A DNA stretch of 64,000 bases from Conexibacter sp. SYSU D00693 (GCF_017084525.1 NZ_CP070950.1:4216001-4280000), one strand, 5' to 3'; shown: positions 24,632 through 34,034, numbered from the stretch's first letter. Program-made: numbers and translations. Notes: generated by a model not told the origin, from the sequence alone.

Positions 24632-25875
24632 GCCTCCTGCGCCGCCTGGCGCCCGACCTGCGCCCGCTGCGCGCCTCGCGCGACCTGCGGCGCCTGGTCG
24701 TGGGCAACGTCGTCACCGGCCTGGGCACGCAGGCGACCCTCGTGGCGCTGCCCTACCAGGTGTACGTCGAGACGGAGTCGGCCTTCCTCACCGGCCTGCT
24801 CGGCGCCGCCGAGCTCGTGCCGCTGGCGGCGATGGCGCTGCTCGGAGGCGCGCTGGCCGACCGCCACGACCGCCGCCGCCTGCTCCTGCTCGACCAGATC
24901 GCCCTCGTGGCCGTCGCGGGCCTGCTCGCGGCGCTGGCCTTCGCCACCGACGAGGCGCCCCTGCCGCTGCTCTTCCTCCTGGCCGGCGCGCTGGCCGGCT
25001 TCGGCGCCGTCCAGAACGTCACGCGCTCGGCGATCATCCCCAACCTCGTGGCGCCCGAGCTCGTGCGTCCGGCGCTGGCCACGAGCTACGGCCTCTACCA
25101 GCTGACGCTCGTCGTCGGCCCGGCCCTGGGTGGCCTGCTCGTCGCCGCCGCGGGCGTCGGCTGGGCCTACGCGCTGGACGCGGTGACGTGCCTCGCGCTC
25201 GTCGCCGCGGTGGTCCAGATGGCGCCGCAGCCGCCCGCCGGGGCCGGGGAGCACCTGCCCGTGCGCCGGTCGGTGGGGGAGGGGCTGCGCTTCGTGCGCC
25301 GCAACGACGCGCTCATGGGCTCGTTCGCCATCGACCTCCTGGCCATGACGTTCGGGATGCCGCGCGCGCTGTTCCCGGTCCTCGCGCTGGCGGTGTACGA
25401 CGCGGGCGCGGCCGGGACGGGCCTGCTGCACGCGTCCGTCGCGGCGGGCGCGACCGTGGCCGCGCTGACGACGGGCTGGCTGACCCACGCCCGGTGGCTG
25501 GGGCGGATCGTCGCCTACTCCGTCGTGGTGTGGGGGCTGGCGATCGCCGCCGCCGGCCTCGTCGGCTCGATCTGGCTCGCGGCGGTGCTGCTGGCGCTCG
25601 CCGGCGTGGCCGACAGCGTCAGCGCCGTCTGCCGCCAGGCGATCAACCAGGCGGTGACCCCCGACAGGCTGCGCGGCCGGATGTCCTCGGTCTTCTCGCT
25701 CGTCGTGACGAGCGGCCCGCGGATGGGCGACGTGGAGGCCGGCGCCGCCGCCGCGCTGGGCGGCGTGCGCTTCTCCGTCGTCAGCGGCGGCGTGGCGTGC
25801 GCGGCCGGCGTCGCCGTCGTGCTCGCGCTCTTCCCGGCGCTCTGGCACTACGACGCGCACGCGCCGGCGGCCTGA
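24628..25875 (+). CDS. MFS exporter, EntS/MFS_3-like
   Basis: The product has 415 residues with about 12 membrane helices. The loop 2-3 motif is GGALADRHDRRRLL and the second-half equivalent includes PDRLRGRMSSVFSLV, typical of the MFS_3 group that includes the enterobactin exporter EntS. It is probably a drug or metabolite exporter. The GTGA overlap with the LysR gene makes the pair a regulator-transporter unit. It converges on the hydroxyacyl-CoA dehydrogenase gene with a 34-nt gap. Confidence 0.9.
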   Translation: MSLLRRLAPDLRPLRASRDLRRLVVGNVVTGLGTQATLVALPYQVYVETESAFLTGLLGAAELVPLAAMALLGGALADRHDRRRLLLLDQIALVAVAGLLAALAFATDEAPLPLLFLLAGALAGFGAVQNVTRSAIIPNLVAPELVRPALATSYGLYQLTLVVGPALGGLLVAAAGVGWAYALDAVTCLALVAAVVQMAPQPPAGAGEHLPVRRSVGEGLRFVRRNDALMGSFAIDLLAMTFGMPRALFPVLALAVYDAGAAGTGLLHASVAAGATVAALTTGWLTHARWLGRIVAYSVVVWGLAIAAAGLVGSIWLAAVLLALAGVADSVSAVCRQAINQAVTPDRLRGRMSSVFSLVVTSGPRMGDVEAGAAAALGGVRFSVVSGGVACAAGVAVVLALFPALWHYDAHAPAA

Positions 25876-25909
25876 GGCCGGGGGCCGTCCCCCAGCCTCG
25901 CCGCGACGG

Positions 25910-26698
25910 CTAGGCGGCGTAGAAGCCGGCGCCGGTCTTCTTGCCCAGCTGGCCGGCGGCCACCTTCTCCTCGATGGTCCGCGGGATCTGCTCGCCGATG
26001 GACTCGCCGATCGCCTTGGCGACGTCGAGGCCGACGTAGTCCAGGAGCGCCAGCGGGCCCATGGGGTGGCCGGCGCCGAGCTTCATGCAGGTGTCGATCG
26101 CCTCGGGCTCGAGGCCCGACTCCTCCAGGAAGCGCACCGCGCTGAAGAGGTACGGGAACAGGAGCTTGTTGACGACGAAGCCCGGCGTGTCGGGGACGTC
26201 GACGGCGGTCTTGCCGAGCGCCGCGCACAGCGCGTGCGCGCGCTCGCGGGTCTCCTGCGTGGCCTCGTCGGGGAACGCGAGCTCGACCAGGGCCATGCGG
26301 GGCACCGGGTTGAAGACGTGGAGGCCGACGAAGCGCTCCGGCGCACCGGCGGCTGACGCGAGCGCCGAGACCGAGAGCGACGAGGTCGTCGAGCCCAGCA
26401 GCGCGTCGTCCGGCGCGGCCTCGGCGATGCGCGGCAGCAGCGCCGACTTCGCGTCGAGGTCCTCGGCGATGGCCTCGATGACGGCGGTCACGCCGGAGAG
26501 GTCGCTCAGGTCGGTGGTGACCCGGACCTTCGACGGGTCGACCTCCTGGCGCCCGCAGATCTTGTCGAGGCTCTTGCGGGAGCGGTCCGCGGACTCCTCC
26601 GACCGCGCCCACAGCACCACGTCGCCGTCCTTCGCTGCCACGGCGGCCAGCCCACAGGCGATGGCCCCGCCGCCGACGATCCCAAGTCGCTCTTGCAC
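25910..26698 (-). CDS. 3-hydroxyacyl-CoA (3-hydroxybutyryl-CoA) dehydrogenase
   Basis: The product has 262 residues. The NAD domain begins LGIVGGGAIACGLA. The catalytic His is in GLHVFNPVPRMALVEL, with the Ser/Asn positions in TTSSLSVSALA and TPGFVVNKLL. The C-terminal helical domain has GAGHPMGPLALLDYVGLD and ends GKKTGAGFY. It oxidises 3-hydroxyacyl-CoA in beta-oxidation or reduces acetoacetyl-CoA. The GTG start is 8 nt after TAGGGT on the minus strand. It is about 10 kb from the acyl-CoA operon and carries no copy of its palindromic operator. Confidence 0.93.
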   Translation of the reverse strand: MQERLGIVGGGAIACGLAAVAAKDGDVVLWARSEESADRSRKSLDKICGRQEVDPSKVRVTTDLSDLSGVTAVIEAIAEDLDAKSALLPRIAEAAPDDALLGSTTSSLSVSALASAAGAPERFVGLHVFNPVPRMALVELAFPDEATQETRERAHALCAALGKTAVDVPDTPGFVVNKLLFPYLFSAVRFLEESGLEPEAIDTCMKLGAGHPMGPLALLDYVGLDVAKAIGESIGEQIPRTIEEKVAAGQLGKKTGAGFYAA

Positions 26699-26706
26699 GG
26701 CGCGGC

Positions 26707-26712
26707 ACCCTA
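26707..26712 (-). promoter_or_regulatory. Candidate -10 element of the dehydrogenase gene
   Basis: On the minus strand TAGGGT lies 8 nt before the GTG start at 26698. Confidence 0.5.
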
Positions 26713-26749
26713 GTGATCCGCACCGGCAGGCGGCGTGCGGTGGGAGGGC

Positions 26750-27802
26750 CTACGCGGGCGCACCCTCCCAGCGGAAGCCCGTGGCCGCCGGGCGCGGGGC
26801 GATCGGGCTCGTCGGCAGGCCGGGCGGCGGAGCGGGGTCGTTGAAGCCGCCAGGCGCCACGTCGTTGGGCCCGTCGGCGTGGAAGAGCGAGGCCAGGAGC
26901 TGGATCTGCCCGCGCCCGCAGCCCAGCTCGAACTGCCCGCCCCCGTACATCCTGATGCCATGCGCCTCGCAGTGCTCGTACGCGGCCAGCAGCGGGCGCA
27001 GGCCGCCCAGGCGGGAGGGCTTGACGTTGACGAGCCGGGGCTCGAACGGCCGGCCCTCGATGTCCTCGACGCTGTGGATCGGTGCGTCCCAGGAGACCCG
27101 CTCGGGCGGGCAGAGCTCCAGCAGCTCGTCGTGGGGGTCCTCGAGCCAGGCGTGGGGGAACGCGTCGAGCACGAGCCGGTAGAGCGCGGGGTCGGGCTCC
27201 ACGTCGACCACCGTGCCCTTGTACTGGCCCTTGAAGTCGACGGACTCGACCGCGCCGGTCCCGGCAAGCTCCGCGACGAGCTCGGGCGTCCACGAGTTGG
27301 TGGGGTCGAGCTTGAACTCGGTCCCGGGGTACGGGTCGAGCCGGGCGCGCAGCGGCGCGAGCGACGGCGGCTCGCCCAGGCGCAGCGAGACGACGTAGCG
27401 CAGCGGCCGGGGCTCGCGACCGAGGACCTCGTGCAGCGCCCTGCCGGCCTGGCGCAGCGCGAGGTCGAGCGCCGCGGACTCGTAGGCCCACACGCGGTAG
27501 AGGACCGACGCCTCGTGCACCGCCGGCGCGGGCCACAGGTCGAGCGTCGCGAGGTGGTCGCAGAAGGACTCCAGCGTCCACGAGCCCGCGAGTGGCTGCA
27601 CCGGCCCGGCCTCCTGCAGGCGGTCCTGGTCGCCGGCGTCGTAGGAGACGTCCTCGCCGATGCCGTCCGTCCCACCGCCGCGCAGCCGGATCGTCGTCGA
27701 GACGCGCGTGAAGTCCGACGAGACGTCGCGCTGCATCCGCTCGAGGACGTAGTCGTCGACCTCGAGCGGCAGCTCGCGCAGCCGGTCCCAGAGCTCGCCC
27801 AT
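26750..27802 (-). CDS. Enolase-superfamily enzyme (muconate-lactonising/OSBS-like)
   Basis: The product has 350 residues with an N-terminal capping domain and a C-terminal barrel. Candidate active-site residues are a Lys in EFKLDPTNSW (second strand), metal ligands in VDFKGQ, LEDPH and WDAPI, and a Lys in VNVKPSRLGGL (sixth strand), which fits the MLE/OSBS subgroup. The expected KxK on strand two is only partly present. The reaction cannot be named: o-succinylbenzoate synthase, muconate cycloisomerase and dipeptide epimerase all belong here. Its start overlaps the xseB stop, so it is last in the xseA-xseB transcript. Confidence 0.78.
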   Translation of the reverse strand: MGELWDRLRELPLEVDDYVLERMQRDVSSDFTRVSTTIRLRGGGTDGIGEDVSYDAGDQDRLQEAGPVQPLAGSWTLESFCDHLATLDLWPAPAVHEASVLYRVWAYESAALDLALRQAGRALHEVLGREPRPLRYVVSLRLGEPPSLAPLRARLDPYPGTEFKLDPTNSWTPELVAELAGTGAVESVDFKGQYKGTVVDVEPDPALYRLVLDAFPHAWLEDPHDELLELCPPERVSWDAPIHSVEDIEGRPFEPRLVNVKPSRLGGLRPLLAAYEHCEAHGIRMYGGGQFELGCGRGQIQLLASLFHADGPNDVAPGGFNDPAPPPGLPTSPIAPRPAATGFRWEGAPA

Positions 27803-28068
27803 CAGACGGGCGGCTGCACGGGGGCGGGCTGGGCGCCGGTCGGCGGGCGGGCCTCGAGCCGTGCGACGAGCTCGTCGAGGCGCAGCTCCTCGAGGCCCTT
27901 GCCGACCGCGTCGAGCTCGCCCGCGCAGAACTCGACGAGCCCGCGGCCCTCCTGGCAGAGCTCGAGCGTCTCGCGCAGACCGGCCTCACCGGAGTCCAGC
28001 CGCCGGATGATGTCCTCGAGCCGGCCGGTCGCCGCCTCGTAGGTCGGGGTCGTCGGGGTCGCGCTCAC
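27802..28068 (-). CDS. xseB: Exodeoxyribonuclease VII small subunit
   Basis: The product has 88 residues of the XseB family: TYEAATGRLEDIIRRLDSGEAGLRETLELCQEG is the typical helical hairpin (written here as the visible run from Tyr to the Gly near residue 42; key residues L17, I20, L24, G27 and L31). It associates with XseA to degrade single-stranded DNA. It overlaps xseA by 4 nt and the next gene by 1 nt. A Pro-rich tail is dispensable in appearance. Confidence 0.92.
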   Translation of the reverse strand: MSATPTTPTYEAATGRLEDIIRRLDSGEAGLRETLELCQEGRGLVEFCAGELDAVGKGLEELRLDELVARLEARPPTGAQPAPVQPPV

Positions 28069-29399
28069 GTCGAGCTCCTCTCGTCGTCGATGCGGGCGGC
28101 CGTCGAGCCGTCCGCGAAGGTCAGGCGCACGCGGCCGGCGGCCCGGGCCGCCTCGCGCGACGTGACGAGGGCGCCCTCGCCGTCGTCGACGATCGCGTAG
28201 CCCCGCGCCAGGGTGCGCTGCGGGTCGTGCGCGGCCAGGGCGGCCGCCAGGGAGTCGAGCGCCGCGCGCCGGCGGGCCGCGTCGCCCCCGGCGGCGGCCG
28301 TCGCCTTGCGGGTCAGCACGAGCGCCTTGCGCTCGGTCGCCGTGGCCGCGACGGCCACTCGCCGCCCCGCGCTGGCGCGCAGCTCGCGCAGCAGCTGGTG
28401 CAGGCGCAGCCGGTGGCGCTGCACGTGCTGGGCGGGGGCGCGGGCCAGCGCCTCGAGGTGGCGGGCGCGCTGGAGCACCGCGCGCCGGCCGTGGCCCTCG
28501 AGCCGGGCGGCGGCGCGCGCGAGCTGGGCGCGCGCCTCGCCCGGGTGGCAGGGCACGGCGGCCTCGGCGGCGTGCGTCGGCGTCGAGCACGACACCGCGG
28601 CGACGTCGTCGATCAGCGTGCGATCGGTGTGGTGGCCCACGGAGGCGATGACCGGGACCCGCAGCATCGCCACGGTCCGGCACAGCGTCTCGTCGCAGAA
28701 GGCGAAGAGGTCGGCCAGCGAGCCCCCGCCGCGCGCGACCACGACGACGTCGACCTCGTCGAGCGCTGCGAGGTCCTGCAGCGCGCGAGCGATCGCCGGC
28801 GCGGCGTGGCGGTCCTGCACCGGCGCGAACGCCCAGACGACGCGCCCGGCCCAGCCCCGCCGGCGCAGCCCGGCCAGGACGTCGTCGCGTGCCTTGCCGC
28901 CCTCGCCGGTGACCACGCCGATGCAGCGCGGCAGCGCCGGACGCACGAGGCGCTTCTGCGGCTCGAACAGGCCGGCGGCGCCGAGCCGGCGGCGCAGCGC
29001 CTCGAGCTGCGCGAGCAGGTCGCCCTCGCCGGCCACCCGCAGGCCGGTGACGTCGAAGGAGAACGCCGGCGAGGACGTGCGGCTGCCGGGGTAGTAGCCC
29101 GGCCCGCCGGCCACGACGACCGCGGCTCCGTCGCCCAGGACGCCGGGGGGCAGGCCGAGCGCCTCGAAGTCCGTCCGCCACATCGAGCACGGGACCGCCC
29201 CGTCGCCGTCGCGCAGCTCGAAGTAGACCTTCGCGCGCGAGGCGCGCAGCCCCCAGACCTCGCCGAAGAGCTGGACCCGCGCGATCTCCTCGAAGCGGCG
29301 CTTGAGCGTCGCGGCGTACGTGCCGACGGGGAACGGCCCGGCGTGGGCGCATCCGTCCAGCCCGGCGGGCCGGTCCTGCGGCTGCGGCGTGGCGGCCAT
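28065..29399 (-). CDS. xseA: Exodeoxyribonuclease VII large subunit
   Basis: The product has 444 residues. The N-terminal OB fold shows LFGEVWGLRASRAKVYFELRD (positions about 44-64). The catalytic domain has IGVVTGEGGKARDD, DVVVVARGGGSLADLF and SVGHHTDRTLIDDVA. The C-terminal helical region ends with LARGYAIVDD. Together with XseB it forms the exonuclease VII that trims single-stranded DNA in repair. The ATG at 29399 follows the glycosidase gene by 33 nt on the same strand, so read-through is possible. Confidence 0.95.
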   Translation of the reverse strand: MAATPQPQDRPAGLDGCAHAGPFPVGTYAATLKRRFEEIARVQLFGEVWGLRASRAKVYFELRDGDGAVPCSMWRTDFEALGLPPGVLGDGAAVVVAGGPGYYPGSRTSSPAFSFDVTGLRVAGEGDLLAQLEALRRRLGAAGLFEPQKRLVRPALPRCIGVVTGEGGKARDDVLAGLRRRGWAGRVVWAFAPVQDRHAAPAIARALQDLAALDEVDVVVVARGGGSLADLFAFCDETLCRTVAMLRVPVIASVGHHTDRTLIDDVAAVSCSTPTHAAEAAVPCHPGEARAQLARAAARLEGHGRRAVLQRARHLEALARAPAQHVQRHRLRLHQLLRELRASAGRRVAVAATATERKALVLTRKATAAAGGDAARRRAALDSLAAALAAHDPQRTLARGYAIVDDGEGALVTSREAARAAGRVRLTFADGSTAARIDDERSST

Positions 29400-29432
29400 G
29401 GACCCGCGCAGGGTGCCAGAGCGCCCGGACGC

Positions 29433-31016
29433 TCAGCGCACCCGGAAGGCGACGGTGCGCGAGTGCGCCGCGCGCTTCGTGGCGGGATCGGTCCAGGCGT
29501 AGCGCACCGCGCCCGAGCGCCGGACCGTCACCCCCGCGGCGAAGTAGCCGCGGCGGGCTTCCGTCTTCACCGTGCGCACCCGCTTCCAGGCGCCCTTGGA
29601 CCCGGCGCGCACCTCGATGCGCACGGTCTGGCGCTGGCCGTTCTTGCCGGGCCGCACGAGCCCCCACACGGGCAGCTTGCGGCCCTTGCGCACGCGGGTC
29701 CGGCGGACGTGGATCGGCAGGCGGTAGGCGGCGTAGCCCGGCTTCTTGCGGCCCTCGAGCGTGATGAGGCCCGACTGGAAGGTCGCGCCGAAGCGCTCGG
29801 TGGGCGAGGCGCCCTCGCCGGGCTTGTCGTCGACCATCAGGAACTGGGCCAGCGCCTTGACGCCGGTCATCTGCGACGTGAGCCACTCGGCCTGGTTGAG
29901 GTACGCCGCCTGCTCGGCGTTCGAGACGCCGAGCGGGTCGGGCGGGTCGGTCTGGTAGCCGTACTCGGTGAGGTAGAGCGGGAAGCCCGAGCTGCCGCCA
30001 CCCGCGGGGACCGGTGCGCCCATGCGCAGGAAGACGCGGCGCAGCAGCGAGGAGAGCTGCCGGAGGTTCGCCGTCGTGAACGACTCGGGCAGCGTGGGCT
30101 GGCGCGTCGGGGCGAACGACACCTCGTAGGGGTGGTGGGCCCAGCCGGTGAGGCCGAACAGCCCGGGGTGCTCGGCGCGCATCCGCGCCGCCTGGTCCTC
30201 GACCGGGCAGTCGAGCGCGGTGGCCGCCTCGGCCCGCAGGAACTGGCCGTTGTCGTCGAGGCAGTAGAGGCGCAGCAGGAAGCGGCGCGGCGAGAGCGGG
30301 CGCGAGGGGCCGCGGTCCGTCGAGCCCTTGGGCGCCGTCTCGCCGACGAGGATCGTGTCCTTGCCGTGGCCCGTGAGGCTGAGCGCCGCCCAGGCCGCGT
30401 CGACGAGCGGCCGGTAGACCTTCGGCGAGAGCTCGATGGCGCCCGTCCCCGTGCCCGACCACTGCGGGGCGAGCCACGCGCCCTGGTTGGGCTCGTTCCA
30501 GATCGACCAGTAGTCGACGCGCGGGATGCCGGGGACCTCGCCGCTGTAGCGCCGGCCGACGGCGACGACGAACTCGCCGAACTCCTTCGGGCTCGGGGTC
30601 CAGACGTCGGCCAGGTCGGGCCGGTCGCCCGGGTCGCCCATCGCCCACAGCGGGCCGGGGGCCGTGACGTTGAAGTTCACCGCGATGCCGCGCTGGCGGG
30701 CGGCGCGCAGGAGGCGGTCGTAGCGGTCCCAGGCGCCGGCGGGGTAGGCCTCGGGGTTCTTGGCGTCGAAGCCCGCGGGCTTGGTCCGGGACTCCGGGTC
30801 GGGCGCGACGATGTCCCAGAAGACCGAGACGCGCAGGCGGTCCACGCCGAGCTGGGCGGCGCGGTCGAGCGTCTTGAGCTGCTGCTCGGGGGAGCCGTAG
30901 ACCAGGAGCGGGTCGTCCTGGAACATCGACTCCTGCGTGGTCGACGCACCGGCGGGCGCCGCGGCCGCGAGCGCGGCCAGCAGGGTGGTCAGGGCAGGGA
31001 CGAGACGGCGACGCAT
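29433..31016 (-). CDS. Secreted glycoside hydrolase, GH39/GH5-like (clan A)
   Basis: The product has 527 residues. A signal peptide (MRRRLVPALTTLLAALAAAA) precedes a TIM barrel: acid/base Glu in YWSIWNEPNQ, putative nucleophile Glu in LYLTEYGYQT, and WAHHPYEV between them. The last 110 residues form a basic beta-sandwich (VWGLVRPGKNGQ; SGAVRYAWTDP). The arrangement is that of retaining clan A glycosidases; the substrate is unknown. The ATG at 31016 is the last start before the signal peptide. Divergent from the GT-C gene. Confidence 0.87.
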   Translation of the reverse strand: MRRRLVPALTTLLAALAAAAPAGASTTQESMFQDDPLLVYGSPEQQLKTLDRAAQLGVDRLRVSVFWDIVAPDPESRTKPAGFDAKNPEAYPAGAWDRYDRLLRAARQRGIAVNFNVTAPGPLWAMGDPGDRPDLADVWTPSPKEFGEFVVAVGRRYSGEVPGIPRVDYWSIWNEPNQGAWLAPQWSGTGTGAIELSPKVYRPLVDAAWAALSLTGHGKDTILVGETAPKGSTDRGPSRPLSPRRFLLRLYCLDDNGQFLRAEAATALDCPVEDQAARMRAEHPGLFGLTGWAHHPYEVSFAPTRQPTLPESFTTANLRQLSSLLRRVFLRMGAPVPAGGGSSGFPLYLTEYGYQTDPPDPLGVSNAEQAAYLNQAEWLTSQMTGVKALAQFLMVDDKPGEGASPTERFGATFQSGLITLEGRKKPGYAAYRLPIHVRRTRVRKGRKLPVWGLVRPGKNGQRQTVRIEVRAGSKGAWKRVRTVKTEARRGYFAAGVTVRRSGAVRYAWTDPATKRAAHSRTVAFRVR

Positions 31017-31099
31017 GCGTGTTGAGGTGCTAACCACCGGCGGCGCCGCACGATGCGGTGCCTGGCGGAGCGCGGACCGAGGGTAGCCTCCGGCCTCCC

Positions 31100-32545
31100 G
31101 TGCCTCGCCGCCTCCATGTGTGGGCGCTCGTGCTGCTCGCCGCGGTGCTGCGCCTGCCGACGCTCGGCCTGCAGTCGCTCTGGGTCGACGAGGCCGCGAC
31201 GGCCCGCGTCGTCGACGTCGCCGGCCTCGGCGACCTCCTGCGCATGGTCCGCGACCAGGAGTCCACGCCGCCGCTGACCTACCTCGTCGACTGGCCGCTC
31301 GTGCGGCTGCTCGGCGACGGCGAGTGGCCGCTGCGGCTGCCCGCGGCGCTCGCGGGCGTGGCGACGGTGGCCGTCGTCTTCGCGATCGGCGAGCGGCTCG
31401 GCGGCCGCCGAGCGGCGATCGCCTGCGGGCTGCTGGCGGCGACGAACCCGCTGCAGGTCTGGTTCTCGCAGGAGGCGCGCTCGTACGCGCTGCTCGTGCT
31501 GCTCGTCGCGGGCGCCGTGCTCCTGGCGCTGCGGGCGCTGGAGCGCCCGACGGCGGGACGGCTGGCCGGCTTCGGCGTCGTCGCCGGCCTGGCCCTCACG
31601 ACCCACTACTTCGCGCTGTTCGTGGTCGCGGGGCTCGTCGGCTGGCTGGCGTGGTCGCTGCGCGCGCGCGTGGGCCCGCGCGAGGCGGTCGCGGGCCTCG
31701 CGCCGCTGGTCCTGCTCGGCGCCGCGGTCCTGCCGCTCGCGCTGGACCAGCGCGCCGCCGACCGGGCCGCGTTCATCCGTGACCTCCCGCTCGACGAGCG
31801 GCTGCTCGCCGTGCCCAAGCAGTGGCTCGTGGGCTACGACGGGCCGCTCGAGACGCCGCTGGCGGTGGTCGCCTCGGCCCTGGCCCTCGCGGGGCTCGCC
31901 GGCCTGGCCCGGCGCTTCGGCCCGCGCGCGCCGGGGGTCCTCGCGCTGGCCGCCGTGCTCGCCGTCTCGCTGCTGGTGCCGCTCGCGAGCGCCCTCGTCG
32001 CCGACGACTTCGTCCTCACGCGCAACCTCCTGGCCTCGCAGGCCGTCGCACTGCCGCTGCTCGGCCTCGGCCTGGCCCGGCTGCCCGCGGTCGCGGGACG
32101 GATCGCCCTCGCGGCGCTGGCCGCCATCGGCCTCGCCTGCGTCGTGGGGGTCACGACGACGAGCTCGTGGCAGCGCGAGGACTGGCGCGCGGCGACCAGC
32201 GCGCTGCCCGCCGTGCCCGGCCGGGTCGTCGCCGTCGTCCCGGGCAGCGGCCGCCTGGCCGCCCAGCACTACCTCGACCTGCCCCAGGCGGGGACGGGCG
32301 TCGTCGAGTCGAGCACGATCGACGTCGTCTGGCTCGCGCGCGACGTCAACGGCGACCAGCGCGAGGAGCAGCCGCCCGCGGCGCTCGTGCCGACCGCCGA
32401 GGTCGGCCTCGTGCGCGTCGTGCGCGGCGAGGGCTGGACCGTCACGCGCTTCGCGACGGGCGACCGGCGGCTGGTGCCGACGGACCTCAAGGCGGTCCTG
32501 GCGCCGCTTCCGCCGGGCAGCGTCGTGCTCGGGCCGAGCCGCTAG
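31100..32545 (+). CDS. GT-C glycosyltransferase, ArnT/PMT-like membrane protein
   Basis: The product has 481 residues and about 10-12 membrane helices. The first loop carries SLWVDEAATARV, holding the acidic residues used by GT-C enzymes, followed by STPPLTYLVDWPLVRLLG. QVWFSQEARSYALLVLLVAG is typical of the PMT_2 group. Such enzymes move sugars from lipid carriers to proteins or lipids outside the membrane. The GTG at 31100 lies 10 nt after TAGCCT; a GTG at 31058 would add 14 residues without obvious support. Confidence 0.85.
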   Translation: MPRRLHVWALVLLAAVLRLPTLGLQSLWVDEAATARVVDVAGLGDLLRMVRDQESTPPLTYLVDWPLVRLLGDGEWPLRLPAALAGVATVAVVFAIGERLGGRRAAIACGLLAATNPLQVWFSQEARSYALLVLLVAGAVLLALRALERPTAGRLAGFGVVAGLALTTHYFALFVVAGLVGWLAWSLRARVGPREAVAGLAPLVLLGAAVLPLALDQRAADRAAFIRDLPLDERLLAVPKQWLVGYDGPLETPLAVVASALALAGLAGLARRFGPRAPGVLALAAVLAVSLLVPLASALVADDFVLTRNLLASQAVALPLLGLGLARLPAVAGRIALAALAAIGLACVVGVTTTSSWQREDWRAATSALPAVPGRVVAVVPGSGRLAAQHYLDLPQAGTGVVESSTIDVVWLARDVNGDQREEQPPAALVPTAEVGLVRVVRGEGWTVTRFATGDRRLVPTDLKAVLAPLPPGSVVLGPSR

Positions 32546-32551
32546 GGCGGC

Positions 32552-32839
32552 TCAGTCGCCGGTGGCCTCGAGGCCACCGCGGTTGGACGGCAGGGCGCCC
32601 ATCCCCTCCTCGCGCTCGTGGCCGCGGACCTCACCGGAGAAGCCGAGCGTCGTGAGGCGCCGGATCTCCTGCTCGCCGAGCTGGCGCGCCGGGTGGTCCT
32701 CCGGCAGGCCCTCGACGAGCCGGGCGATCCGGTTGCGGATCTGCAGCGCGAAGTGCGGGGTGGACGCGCCCATCAGCTGGCGGACGTCGTCGACCGTGGG
32801 CTCGCGCTCGAGGCGCTGGGGGTGCTCGGCCTGGCTCAT
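32552..32839 (-). CDS. Small conserved-looking protein of unknown function
   Basis: The product has 95 residues and is soluble and mainly helical. The middle (TVDDVRQLMGASTPHFALQI, then RNRIARLVEGLPEDHPARQLG) looks like a folded core. The end (REEGMGALPSNRGG) is probably flexible. I recognise no family. The start overlaps the stop of the cell-wall-binding lipoprotein gene (ATGA), so the two are co-translated. Confidence 0.72.
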   Translation of the reverse strand: MSQAEHPQRLEREPTVDDVRQLMGASTPHFALQIRNRIARLVEGLPEDHPARQLGEQEIRRLTTLGFSGEVRGHEREEGMGALPSNRGGLEATGD

Positions 32840-34020
32840 GCGGGCGGCTGGTCGCTTCCGGTGACGGGGACGATCTCGAGGAGGGCGTCGATCTGCGCCT
32901 GGACCGCGGTGGAGATCGCGCGGTCGTCGCCGATGAGCCAGCCGCGATTGTAGACCCCGCGCACGGGGTCGCGGGTGTAGCCGGGCTGGATGTCCAGGAG
33001 CTGCTGCTCGAGCGGCTTGGGCAGGTCGTCGCGGTCGTCGAGGAGCAGCAGCGGCCCGTAGGTGCCGCTGGCCGAGAGGGGCGCGGCGGCGGCCGCGTCG
33101 AGCGGCCGGTCGGTGCGGGCGAAGACGAGGCCGTGGCCGGCGTCCTGCACGCCCCAGCCGAACGCGCCGTCGCTGTAGCGGGCGAACTCGACGGCGTTCG
33201 TGACGGGGTCCTGGCCGCCGACGCGCTTCACGCTGCCCAGCCGGCGCAGCTGCGCGGTGACCTTCGGCGGGATGAGCTTCGAGGGGCCGAGGACGTAGAT
33301 CTTGGGCTGCTGGTGGCTCTTGAGCGCCGCGGCGGTGTCCGCGGGGACGCCGTCCTTGGTGACGAAGAGGACGGGGTCGCCGGACTTCGCCGCCCAGCCC
33401 GCGGCGGGCATCGCGAAGGCGGGGTCGTCGCCGCTGGCGATGACGACGCGGTCGCTCGTGCGCCCGCGCGCGGCGGAGGCGAAGGCGTCGATCGCGCGGG
33501 TGAGGGCGAAGGCGTTGGCGCCGCGCACGTCGGTCGTGCGGCGGCCCTCGGGACGCGGGACATCGCCCACGCGGATGACCTGCGCGTTGCCCGCCTTGGG
33601 CTCGCCGGCGGGCCGCAGCTGCTCGATCGCGGTCCTGGTGGCGGCCGGCAGCTCGCCGGGCTCGTCGGCCAGGAGGACGGGCGCGCGCAACGGCGGGCTC
33701 ATGAGGACCGAGGCGGCGATGGCCACGCGCCAGTCGCGGGCGTCGACGAGGGCGACGGCCTTCGCGGTGCCCTTCGAGCTGCCGCCGGGGAAGGTGGCGC
33801 GGGCGACGGCCGCGGCGTCGGCGATCGCGTCCGCGCCGCCCACGCGCGTGGTGTTCTTCGTCGCGAAGCCCGGGAAGCCGAGGTCCTCCGCGGCGGCCTC
33901 GGAGCGCCCGCCGGCGCCCTGGGTCGGGCCGTCGCCGCCGCCGTCCTTCCCGCACGCGGAGAGCGTGAGGGCGGCAGCGAGCACGGCGAGGACGGTGCGA
34001 GGGAGGGGAGCCCGGCGCAT
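32836..34020 (-). CDS. Lipoprotein with cell-wall-binding repeat 2 (CWB2) domains
   Basis: The product has 394 residues. The N-terminus MRRAPLPRTVLAVLAAALTL ends in the lipobox LSAC, so it is lipid-anchored. CWB2-like repeats are visible: TTRVGGADAIADAAAVARAT, APVLLADEPGELPAATRTAI, IRVGDVPRPEGRRTTDVRGA and IYVLGPSKLIPPKVTAQL. In other bacteria this module anchors proteins to wall polymers. The ATG at 34020 is 8 nt after TAGGGT on the minus strand. It diverges from the riboswitch-controlled NlpC/P60 gene, which makes a wall-related theme for this region. Confidence 0.88.
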   Translation of the reverse strand: MRRAPLPRTVLAVLAAALTLSACGKDGGGDGPTQGAGGRSEAAAEDLGFPGFATKNTTRVGGADAIADAAAVARATFPGGSSKGTAKAVALVDARDWRVAIAASVLMSPPLRAPVLLADEPGELPAATRTAIEQLRPAGEPKAGNAQVIRVGDVPRPEGRRTTDVRGANAFALTRAIDAFASAARGRTSDRVVIASGDDPAFAMPAAGWAAKSGDPVLFVTKDGVPADTAAALKSHQQPKIYVLGPSKLIPPKVTAQLRRLGSVKRVGGQDPVTNAVEFARYSDGAFGWGVQDAGHGLVFARTDRPLDAAAAAPLSASGTYGPLLLLDDRDDLPKPLEQQLLDIQPGYTRDPVRGVYNRGWLIGDDRAISTAVQAQIDALLEIVPVTGSDQPPA

Positions 34021-34028
34021 CGACGAGG

Positions 34029-34034
34029 ACCCTA
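34029..34034 (-). promoter_or_regulatory. Candidate -10 element of the CWB2 lipoprotein gene
   Basis: On the minus strand TAGGGT lies 8 nt before the ATG at 34020. Confidence 0.5.
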